From Oharaeibacter diazotrophicus (GTDB taxonomy: Bacteria; Pseudomonadota; Alphaproteobacteria; Rhizobiales; Pleomorphomonadaceae): a stretch of DNA of 64,000 nucleotides. The translations under genes and the position numbers were made by a program. The notes under the pieces were generated by a model. That model was not told the origin of the DNA. It was given only the letters and a program-made list of their open reading frames with translations, and ran no database searches. Shown here piece after piece: positions 57,607 to 64,000 of this stretch (position 1 is the stretch's first letter; the number at the start of each line of letters is the position of its first letter). The stretch lies in the NCBI RefSeq assembly GCF_004362745.1, contig NZ_SNXY01000007.1, forward strand, positions 496,001-560,000, given 5' to 3'.

Positions 57607-57920
57607 TGTCGGTCGCCGCCGCCGCCGTCGCCCATCTGGATGCCCAGTTCGCCCTGTGGGCCCGCCCGGCCTCCTACGTACCGCCGGGCGGCGGGGCGGC
57701 GGTGGTGTGCGCCATCGTGGTCGTGCGGCCGGACGACCTCGTCGGCGTCGGCGAGATGACGCTGGTGCGCGGCGCGCAGATCCTGATGGTGCGCGCGAGC
57801 GAGGTCACCCCGGACGAGGGCGGCGTGTTCACGCGGATCCACGACGGCGCGACCTTCCGGGTGCTCGGCGAGCCGCGGCACGGGGCGGACCGCGCGCTCT
57901 GGCGGTGCGGCGTCCGATGA
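57606..57920 (+). CDS. head-tail connector, gpFII-like
   Basis: This 104-residue beta-rich protein (AVVCAIVVVRPDDLVGVGEM, IHDGATFRVLGEPRHGADRA) has the size and position of FII-type tail-attachment proteins that complete the head neck. The ATG overlaps the previous stop by one base (TGATG), and its stop overlaps the next start (ATGA). The GGVFTRIHDGATFRVLGEP pattern is usual for phage head-completion proteins. Confidence 0.72.
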   Translation: MSVAAAAVAHLDAQFALWARPASYVPPGGGAAVVCAIVVVRPDDLVGVGEMTLVRGAQILMVRASEVTPDEGGVFTRIHDGATFRVLGEPRHGADRALWRCGVR

Positions 57921-58591
57921 TCGGCATGCGGTTCGAGGCCGCCATCGACGGCCGCCTCGACGACTACATGGAGAGCCGGGTCGCGCTTGCGAAGTCCGGC
58001 ATGATGAAGGCCGCGGCGCTCGCCGGCCGCACGGTGGTCGGCCGGTTGCGGGCCGACGTGCTGTCGGCCGGGCTCGGACCGCGGATCGCCAACACCTGGC
58101 GCGCCAACGTGCATCCGTCGCGAGGCGCGAGCAGCCTCAGACCGACCGTCTACATCTATTCCAAGGAACCGCAGATCGTAGAGGCGTTCGAGACCGGCCC
58201 GACGATCAGGGCCCGCAAGGGCGGGGTCTACCTCTGGGTTCCGACGGAGAACGTGCCGCGGCTCGGCCGCAAGCGGATGACGCCGGAGGACGTCGAGAAC
58301 CGGTTCAACACGGACTTCGACATCGTGCCGGCCCTGACGCGGCCGGGGGTGTACTACGCGCTGATGACGCTGGTGCGCGCCAAGAGCGGGCGCGGCTACC
58401 GGCGCGCCAGTACGGGCCGCACCCGGGCCGGGCGGCAGGCCGAGCGGGTGGTGATGTTCGTGCTGGTGCGGCAGGTCCGGCTGCGCAAGCGCACGGACGT
58501 CGCCGGGATCGTTGTGACGGCGCAGCGCGAGTGGACCGACATCGTGGCCCGGTCGCTCGCCGAGGCCTTCCGGAACAGCGAGGGATCATGA
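57917..58591 (+). CDS. DUF6441 family minor tail protein (gpZ position)
   Basis: This 224-residue protein has a helical N-terminal domain (MKAAALAGRTVVGRLRADVL, RIANTWRANVHPSRGASSLR) and a beta part with VYIYSKEPQIVEAFETGPTI and YLWVPTENVPRLGRKRMTPE. This matches DUF6441, which replaces gpZ-like tail completion proteins in alphaproteobacterial phages. Starts and stops overlap on both sides by four bases. Confidence 0.8.
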   Translation: MIGMRFEAAIDGRLDDYMESRVALAKSGMMKAAALAGRTVVGRLRADVLSAGLGPRIANTWRANVHPSRGASSLRPTVYIYSKEPQIVEAFETGPTIRARKGGVYLWVPTENVPRLGRKRMTPEDVENRFNTDFDIVPALTRPGVYYALMTLVRAKSGRGYRRASTGRTRAGRQAERVVMFVLVRQVRLRKRTDVAGIVVTAQREWTDIVARSLAEAFRNSEGS

Positions 58592-59076
58592 GCCGGACCG
58601 ACGACGTGCTCGCCGCGCTCCACGCGGCGATGGTGGATGTGTTCACGGCGGCCGGCCTGCCGGCGCCGGAGCGCGACCGCGCGATCCCGTCCGCCATGAT
58701 CGAACTGGTCGACGGGTCGGAGATCTACACCTCGCTGTTCGACGGCGCGGGCGAGGTGACCGCGACGATGCTCGGCGACGGGGCGGCCGGCGACATCTAC
58801 GACCTGACGCAGCGTGCCGAGATCGACCTCGCGGTGGCCGACCACGATCGGGCGCGGCGGATCGCCACCTTCGACGCCGGACTGGTCGCGATCGACGACG
58901 CCACGCGCGCGCTCGCCGCCGCGGTGGAGACGGGCGCGCATGCGCTGAGCGGTGTCCTGACGGCGGTGCAGGTCGAGCGCGTCGAGCGCTCGGGCACCGT
59001 CTTCGAGGGCATCGTGCACATCAAGAGCGCGGTGGTGACCGTCGCGCTCACCTACACCAGCGACCGCCCGTTCTGA
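58588..59076 (+). CDS. tail terminator-like protein (gpU position)
   Basis: The 162-residue protein (SRTDDVLAALHAAMVDVFTA) has AEIDLAVADHDRARRIATFD, ALSGVLTAVQVERVERSGT and an ending SAVVTVALTYTSDRPF that is usual for tail terminator proteins, which cap the tail tube at fixed length. It lies between the Z-like and tube genes as in lambda. The start overlaps the previous stop (ATGA). Confidence 0.75.
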   Translation: MSRTDDVLAALHAAMVDVFTAAGLPAPERDRAIPSAMIELVDGSEIYTSLFDGAGEVTATMLGDGAAGDIYDLTQRAEIDLAVADHDRARRIATFDAGLVAIDDATRALAAAVETGAHALSGVLTAVQVERVERSGTVFEGIVHIKSAVVTVALTYTSDRPF

Positions 59077-59093
59077 GGCGAGGAGACGAGACC

Positions 59094-60062
59094 ATGCCGA
59101 CGACCCCCACCCCCGACGCCAAGACCCTCGAGCTCAACCTCGGCCGGGAGGCGACCTACGGCGTCGCGCCCGCGTCCTACGTCAGGACCTACGTCTATTC
59201 CTACGGCGTCAAGCCCGACAAGCCGCTCGAGGACGACCGCATCCTCGGCGTCGGCCTCACCACGGCGCGCGACCAGAGCGAGCCGGCGCCGGGGCTGGTG
59301 TCGCTCGCCGGATCGGTCGAGGTGCCGCTCGACATGCGCCACCTCGGCTACTGGCTGACGCTCTTGTTCGGCGACGCGGTCAAGACCGGCTCGGGGCCCT
59401 ACCAGCACGTGTTCACGTCCGGCGCGGCGAGCCTGCCGACGGCGACGATCGCCAGCCAGATCGGCGGCTCGGGGCCGCGCCAGGATACCGGCCTCGTGGC
59501 GCGGTCGGGCCGGTTCGCCCTCGCCGCCGAGGCCGGGTTCCGAAGGGTCACGCTCGATCTCGCGGGCAAGGATCGGACCTATCCGGGATCGCTGTCGATC
59601 ACGCCGCCGACGCCGCCGGTGCGGGCGCCGATGCCGTCGGCGACCGGAATCCTCAAGATCGACGGCAGCCAGGCCGCCAAGGTGCTGGCCTTCGACGGCA
59701 CCTACGCCAACGGTTTCGAGGAGGAGCGCTACCTCGACGGTGCCGCCACGGTGTCGGGTTTCGCCCCCGGCCAGAACGACGCGAAGTGGTCGGGGTCGAT
59801 GCGGGTGCGGTGGATGGACTCCACGCTGGAAGCGCAGGCCGCGGCCGGCACGCCGTCGAGCGTGGAGATGGTCTACCAGCTCTCGGCCAGCCTCAAGCTG
59901 TCGCTCCTCTCCGCCAACGTCGTGTTCCAGCGCTCCGGGCCGGACATCGGCGCGCCCGGGCGGATCGAACAGACGCTCGCGTGGCGGGCGCATCAGACCG
60001 GCGCCGCGGCGATGCTGGTGGCGACGCTGACCAACGACGTCGCGACGGGGTACCTGTCGTGA
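59094..60062 (+). CDS. major tail tube protein (gpV position)
   Basis: This 322-residue phage tail tube protein has the usual start LNLGREATYGVAPA followed by ASYVRTYVYSYGVKPDKPLE and SLAGSVEVPLDMRHLGYWLT, LFGDAVKTGSGPYQHVFTSG. It continues with a second beta domain (FEEERYLDGAATVSGFAPGQ, LSASLKLSLLSANVVFQRSG). It polymerises into the non-contractile tube. GAGGAGACGAGACC precedes the ATG. Confidence 0.88.
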   Translation: MPTTPTPDAKTLELNLGREATYGVAPASYVRTYVYSYGVKPDKPLEDDRILGVGLTTARDQSEPAPGLVSLAGSVEVPLDMRHLGYWLTLLFGDAVKTGSGPYQHVFTSGAASLPTATIASQIGGSGPRQDTGLVARSGRFALAAEAGFRRVTLDLAGKDRTYPGSLSITPPTPPVRAPMPSATGILKIDGSQAAKVLAFDGTYANGFEEERYLDGAATVSGFAPGQNDAKWSGSMRVRWMDSTLEAQAAAGTPSSVEMVYQLSASLKLSLLSANVVFQRSGPDIGAPGRIEQTLAWRAHQTGAAAMLVATLTNDVATGYLS

Positions 60063-60478
60063 TCCGCCTGCATCCGGTGGGCGCGCCCATGCCCGTGGTC
60101 ACCGTCCCGCTGGTGGCCGGCGCGAGCGTCAGCGTCCGCGTCCTCGACGCGGTCGCGGCGCATCAGGTCGAAGCCGAGGCGACCGACCTGCATCGCAGGA
60201 TCCGCGACGGCGCCGACGTGCTCGCCGCCATCGGCACCGACCTGCCGCCCGTCTGCGGCGACGGGTCCGACAAGGGGCTCGGGCTCTATCTCGAGGACTA
60301 CGTTCTCGGCCGCCTGGCGATCGTGGCGTGGACGGGGATCGGAGACGAGGACGGCGAGCCGGTCGATCCGACGCCGACGGCGATCGCCGCGGTGATGCGG
60401 GATCCGGCGCTCGCCAAGGCGATCCGCGACGCGGCGACGGCGCCGCTCCACGCGACCATCGCCGAGGGAAAAGGCTGA
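60059..60478 (+). CDS. tail assembly chaperone G
   Basis: The 139-residue zero-frame product starts with GTG at 60059, overlapping the tube stop. It begins with a beta strand section (PVVTVPLVAGASVSVRVLDA) and continues as a helical protein (VLGRLAIVAWTGIGDEDG). Near its end the codons GAG GGA AAA GGC TGA contain the slippery heptamer GGGAAAA, which allows a minus-one shift into the next frame to make the longer GT protein. It assists folding and length control of the tape measure protein. Confidence 0.82.
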   Translation: MIRLHPVGAPMPVVTVPLVAGASVSVRVLDAVAAHQVEAEATDLHRRIRDGADVLAAIGTDLPPVCGDGSDKGLGLYLEDYVLGRLAIVAWTGIGDEDGEPVDPTPTAIAAVMRDPALAKAIRDAATAPLHATIAEGKG

Positions 60479-60834
60479 GCCACCTCGCCAAGTGGCGCGC
60501 GGGAGGTGGCCGGAGCTATTGCGCCGGATGCCGTGCCGAGGGCGCGGCCTGTGCCAAGGGGCATCGCGACGAGAGCGGGTGGGTGTGCCCCGAGGTGGAG
60601 CACGCCCCCGCGACGGCGCACGGCCGCATGGCGCTGGAGATGGTCGATCGGCCGGGTCTGTGGCCCCGGGCCGGGATTTCCGGGCTGATCACGGGGCTCG
60701 ATTGGGCGGCGGCGGCGGCCCTCAGGCCGGCGGGCATCGCCGCGGACGCGTGGGCGGGGCTGCTCGCCGGGGTCGAGGCAGGCGTGATCGCGCAGGTCGT
60801 CGAGGCGGCGGAAAGGAAGAGCGACAATGGCTGA
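60059..60834 (+). CDS. tail assembly chaperone GT, made by minus-one frameshift at 60466-60472
   Basis: After the slip the reading continues KRLSHLAKWRAGGGRSYCAG to the stop at 60834, giving a fusion of about 258 residues. The T part has a CAGC and further Cys/His (ACAKGHRDESGWVCPE), perhaps a zinc site, and helices (DAWAGLLAGVEAGVIAQVVE). It has no good start codon or ribosome binding site of its own. Its end overlaps the tape measure start by eight bases. This is the lambda G/GT arrangement. Confidence 0.78.
60466..60472 (+). other. programmed minus-one frameshift slippery site GGGAAAA
   Basis: In the zero frame it reads G-GGA-AAA, the canonical X-XXY-YYZ heptamer, three bases before the G stop codon. 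The minus-one frame is open for 120 further codons. The G/GT frameshift of lambda uses the related GGGAAAG. Confidence 0.8.
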
Positions 60835-63800
60835 GAAAAAGTCCGAGGTGGTGATCCGCCTCGCGATCAAGGACGCCGAGAAGGTCGAGCAAGCGCTCCG
60901 CAAGCTCGGCGCCAGCGGCGACGCGGCGCTGCGGGCGATGGCCGAGGCGGCGACGCCGGCGAGTCATGGATTGCAGATCCTGTCCGGCTTCGCAGAGGGC
61001 GCGCGCTCCGAGATGGAGGCGCTCTCCGGACGGCTCGGCCCGCTCGGCGGCACTCTGTCGGCGCTCGGACCGGCCGGTCTGATCGGCGGCGCGGCGGTAG
61101 CGGGCATCGGCGCGGCGGCGGTTTCGACGGTGCGCTCGCTCGCCGATCTGAAGCGCGAGGCGCAGACGGCCGGCATCGACGTCGGCTCATTCCAGCGGCT
61201 CAGGATCGTGGCGATCGACACCGGCGTCGAGATCGGCGCGCTGGTCGACGGCATCAAGGAGCTGCAGCTGAGGACGGACGAGTACGTCCAGACCGGCGGC
61301 GGCCCGGCGGCGGAGAGCTTCAAGCGGCTCGGGCTGACGGCGGGCGACCTCGCGCGCGCCCTGCACGATCCGGCCGAGTTGCTCACCACGCTGATCGGGC
61401 GGATCGAGAAGCTCGACCAGGCGGCGCGTGTCAGGGTGCTCGACGAGGTGTTCGGCGGTCAGGCGGCCGAGCGCTTCCTCGCCCTGGTCGAACAGGGCGA
61501 GGACGGGATCCGCGAAATCATCCGGGCGGGCGAGGACGCCGGCCGGGTGATCGATACGGAGATGGTCGAGCGTGCCGCCGAGGTGGATCGGCGGTTCCAG
61601 AAGATCGCCGACACGGTCTCGCAGAACGTCAAGGGCGCGATCGTCTCGGCGACCTTCGCGCTCGGTGATCTGCTCGACGGCCTCGCGAGTGCGCCGAAGT
61701 CCATCGCCAAGATGACGGACGAGGAACTCGCGGCAGTGGCGCGACCGACCGAGTATGTCGGTGGAACGCGAAATAAGGAGTTGGTGCCGAAGATCATCCC
61801 TCCAAAGATAACGGTCGGGAGAGCGGGTGAGGTCGACAACCCGGAGTATCTGCGCCAGCAAGAGGCTATTGAAGAACTTCGCCGCAGAGCAGAAGAGAGA
61901 GAGCGCAACTCACGCTTTTCGGACTATGAGCGACGGCGAGAACGGGAGCGTCAATCGCCGCTGATCCACCCAGAGGACGCTCCCCTCCCGACGAAGAAGC
62001 CGAACCTGCTTGCAATGCCGGAGCCGCAGCAGCAGGCCGATGCGGTGCGCGAGCACATCGAGGCGCTGGAACGCGAGCTCGACCTGGTCGACAAGTCGGC
62101 GCTGGCGCAGCGGATCGCCGCCGAGGTGCGCAAGCTCGAGGAAGAGGCGACGCGCCAGGGCACCGAAGCGACCGAGGCGCAGAGGGCGGCGGTGGCGGCC
62201 CTGGTGACGGCGATCGACGCCAAGGCGCGGGCGACGGAGGACGCGAAGCGGCGCGAGGAAGAGGCGATCGAGGCGACGCGACGGGCGGCGGACAGCGCGC
62301 GCGGGCTCGGCCGCGACTTCTTCGGCGGACTGCTGTCGGACCTCGAGCGCGGCGTCGACCTCTTCGACGCGCTCGGCGACGCCCTCGACCGGTTCGCGAG
62401 CCGCCTCCTCGACATGGCGCTCGACGACGTGTTCGACGCGCTGTTCCCGGATCCGTCGCAAGCCGGAGCGGCACCGCAGAGCCGTCTCGGCGGCCTCGTC
62501 TCCTATCTCTTCGGCGACCGGCCGGCTCCGGCCGGCGCCGCAGCCGGATCGGCGCCGACTTCGGCGACCGGTGCTGCGCCGGTCGCCGCCGTTTCCGCGG
62601 CCCTGCGGAGCGATCCGGTCGATTTCGGGCGCCTCGTGGTCCCGGGCGCCTCGGCGGACACGCTGAGGGACGGCCGGTCGCTCAACCCGGCCGCCGCGTG
62701 GCGGGCGCTGAAGGGAATGGGATACTCCGACGTCCACGCGGCGGCGGCCCTCGGCAATTGGCGGCAGGAGAGCGGGCTCAGGCTCGACGCCTGGAACGCG
62801 AACGAAAAGGCCTTCGGCCTCGAACAGTGGCGGGGAGACCGGCTCGACAATCTGGCGACGGTCGCCGACCGGATGAAGGTGTCGGCGCTCGACCCGCGGG
62901 CGCAGCTCGCCCATTTCGACGCCGAGATTCGCGGTGTCGTCGGCACGGAAGGGCGCTTCGGCCGGGACTTCCTGGCCGCGCGGGACCTCGAGGGGGCGAA
63001 TCAAGCGCTGAAGCGGGTGATCCGCTACGGCGACGACAGCGAGGGGACGCGGCTCGGCTACGCGCGCGAGTATCTGGCGCGCTACGGTGGTCAGGCCGCC
63101 CCGCCGACGGTCGACCCCGAGGCCATCCAAGCGCTGCAGCAGCTCGGCGGGAGCGCGCGGACCTCGGCCGAGGCGGTGGCCGGCCTCGGCAGCGGGGCCG
63201 ACGACGCGGCCAAGGTGCTGGCCGACGCCTTTTCCCCTTCCGACGCGGTCGCGAAGGCCGCGGCCCCGTCTCCGGCGAGCGCTCCGGCGGGCGGCGCCGA
63301 CCCGGCGGCGAGCCTCGGGCAGCTGTTCCAGAACCTGTTCCAGGGAATCGGCGGCATCTTCTCCTCGCTGATCGGCTTGATCACGTCGGCCCTCGGCGGC
63401 GGCGGGGCCGGCGGCGGCCTCGGCGGCTTCCTCGGCGCGATCCTCGGCCTGTTCGGGGCCTCGCCCAAGGCGCGCGGCGGCCGGTTCCAGACCGGACAGC
63501 CGCTGCTCGTCGGCGAGGAGGGCCCGGAGCTGATCAAGCCGGACTTCGCCGGCGAAGTCGTCACGGCGCCGGCGACGGAACGGGCGATCGAGGAGGCGGA
63601 GAGGCGGCGGACGATGGAACCGATCCCGGCGGTCGGCCTCGCCGGATGGCGCAGCCTGCGCTCGCGCGAGGTGGAGCGCGAGATGACGATGGCCGAGGAC
63701 GCGCGCAAGTCCTTCGCGATGCGCCGGGATTACGGCCTCTCCGGCGGCGACCCCTTTGGCGGGGTCGGCCTGAAGGCGATGTTTCCTGCGGCGCAGACGC

Positions 63801-64000
63801 CCGTCCGGCCGGTGTTCCAGACGGTGGTGGAGAACAACACCGGCGCCAAGGTGGAGACGCGCGAGGAAGACGACGGCATGGGCGGGCGGCGACAGCGGGT
63901 GGTGATCTCGGAAGCGGTCGCCGATGCGCTGGCCTCCCCCGGGCCGACCCGCCGGACGATGGCGAGCGCGTTCGGGACCCGGCCGAGGATCACCCGGCGA
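60827..64000 (+). CDS. tail tape measure protein with tail lysozyme domain (cut by window edge)
   Basis: At least 1058 residues are visible and the frame is still open at 64,000. The N-terminal part has the helical core (DAEKVEQALRKLGASGDAAL), a Gly/Ala-rich hydrophobic segment (LIGGAAVAGIGAAAVSTVRS) and coiled coil around 420-500 (REHIEALERELDLVDKSALA). At about 622-720 is a phage tail lysozyme domain: AWRALKGMGYSDVHAAAALG, NWRQESGLRLDAWN with the probable catalytic Glu, and AFGLEQWRGDRLDNL. A hydrophobic Gly-rich stretch (GIGGIFSSLIGLITSALGGG) and the RFQTGQPLLVGEEGPELI motif common in tape measures follow. It sets tail length and helps DNA cross the cell wall. Confidence 0.92.
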   Translation, partial: MAEKKSEVVIRLAIKDAEKVEQALRKLGASGDAALRAMAEAATPASHGLQILSGFAEGARSEMEALSGRLGPLGGTLSALGPAGLIGGAAVAGIGAAAVSTVRSLADLKREAQTAGIDVGSFQRLRIVAIDTGVEIGALVDGIKELQLRTDEYVQTGGGPAAESFKRLGLTAGDLARALHDPAELLTTLIGRIEKLDQAARVRVLDEVFGGQAAERFLALVEQGEDGIREIIRAGEDAGRVIDTEMVERAAEVDRRFQKIADTVSQNVKGAIVSATFALGDLLDGLASAPKSIAKMTDEELAAVARPTEYVGGTRNKELVPKIIPPKITVGRAGEVDNPEYLRQQEAIEELRRRAEERERNSRFSDYERRRERERQSPLIHPEDAPLPTKKPNLLAMPEPQQQADAVREHIEALERELDLVDKSALAQRIAAEVRKLEEEATRQGTEATEAQRAAVAALVTAIDAKARATEDAKRREEEAIEATRRAADSARGLGRDFFGGLLSDLERGVDLFDALGDALDRFASRLLDMALDDVFDALFPDPSQAGAAPQSRLGGLVSYLFGDRPAPAGAAAGSAPTSATGAAPVAAVSAALRSDPVDFGRLVVPGASADTLRDGRSLNPAAAWRALKGMGYSDVHAAAALGNWRQESGLRLDAWNANEKAFGLEQWRGDRLDNLATVADRMKVSALDPRAQLAHFDAEIRGVVGTEGRFGRDFLAARDLEGANQALKRVIRYGDDSEGTRLGYAREYLARYGGQAAPPTVDPEAIQALQQLGGSARTSAEAVAGLGSGADDAAKVLADAFSPSDAVAKAAAPSPASAPAGGADPAASLGQLFQNLFQGIGGIFSSLIGLITSALGGGGAGGGLGGFLGAILGLFGASPKARGGRFQTGQPLLVGEEGPELIKPDFAGEVVTAPATERAIEEAERRRTMEPIPAVGLAGWRSLRSREVEREMTMAEDARKSFAMRRDYGLSGGDPFGGVGLKAMFPAAQTPVRPVFQTVVENNTGAKVETREEDDGMGGRRQRVVISEAVADALASPGPTRRTMASAFGTRPRITRR

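Larger units (their letters stand above)
30839..64000. mobile_element. prophage with lambda-like gene order (right end outside window)
   Basis: The element begins at the 3' end of tRNA-His and carries an integrase facing the tRNA, excisionase, repressor/Cro switch, replication genes and a complete early morphogenesis series up to the tape measure protein, which is cut by the window edge. Head and tail genes follow the lambda order. All structural genes seen are intact. The left boundary is placed at the tRNA end by analogy with tRNA-integrating phages; no second att copy is visible in the window. Confidence 0.88.

Noticed and set aside
30811-64000. Search for a second copy of the tRNA-His 3' end as right attachment site
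   Set aside because: No direct repeat of the tRNA 3' end was seen in the rest of the window; the prophage continues past the edge, so attR is expected outside.
1-64000. CRISPR arrays, rRNA genes and insertion sequences
   Set aside because: No regularly spaced repeats, rRNA sequence or IS-type transposase with inverted ends was seen.

Overview
The window is GC-rich (about 70 percent) DNA from an alphaproteobacterium, most likely a member of the Hyphomicrobiales (Rhizobiales). The evidence is the UPF0314/DUF2585 gene, the DUF2849-cysI-cysH-DUF934 sulfate-assimilation set, two phasins, a PdhS-like PAS histidine kinase, and a tRNA-His of the alphaproteobacterial type (no encoded G-1, A at position 73). 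Genus and species cannot be fixed from the sequence alone.

The left half (1-30,838) is host chromosome. It holds an RND efflux pair (1-2449, permease cut by the window edge), a DUF2585 protein, a proline-rich secreted protein, an assimilatory sulfate/sulfite reduction operon on the minus strand (4584-7893), and a BLUF-domain protein whose normally essential glutamine is replaced by glycine. A polyamine locus follows (8900-19,980): FAD oxidoreductase, class III aminotransferase, two glutamine-synthetase-like gamma-glutamylpolyamine synthetases, a GntR regulator flanked by two TGTGATCACA operators, and a four-gene PotFGHI-type importer. Next are a ferric-iron ABC permease and binding protein without an adjacent ATPase, a 1710-residue PAS/histidine kinase with a very long disordered section, two phasin genes (the second preceded by a PhaR-like palindrome) and tRNA-His(GTG).

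The right half (about 30,839-64,000, continuing past the edge) is a prophage integrated beside tRNA-His. Directly after the tRNA lies a decayed copy of an integrase 3' end, evidence of an earlier integration at the same place. The leftward early block carries integrase, excisionase, SNase-like nuclease, DUF2303 protein, SSB, HD hydrolase and small proteins. The control region has a LexA/CI-type repressor, a Cro-like gene, and five copies of one operator arranged as a left pair and a right trio, with near-identical TTGACA-N17-CATANN promoters at each end. A two-TM SLATT-like membrane protein gene lies antisense downstream of the predicted leftward promoter. The rightward block carries a toxin-antitoxin pair on the opposite strand, small ORFs, a C5 DNA methyltransferase, DUF4031, a prim-pol/SF3 primase-helicase, and beside it an iteron-rich inverted repeat that is a candidate replication origin.

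From 49,680 to the edge is a morphogenesis module in the exact order of phage lambda: Nu1-, A-, W-, B-, C/Nu3-, D-, E-, FI-, FII-, Z-, U-, V-, G/GT- and H-like genes. It includes an in-frame internal scaffold start with its own ribosome binding site, a canonical GGGAAAA slippery heptamer for the G/GT minus-one frameshift, and a tape-measure protein with an embedded tail lysozyme domain. The prophage looks intact as far as it can be seen; its right end is outside the window.
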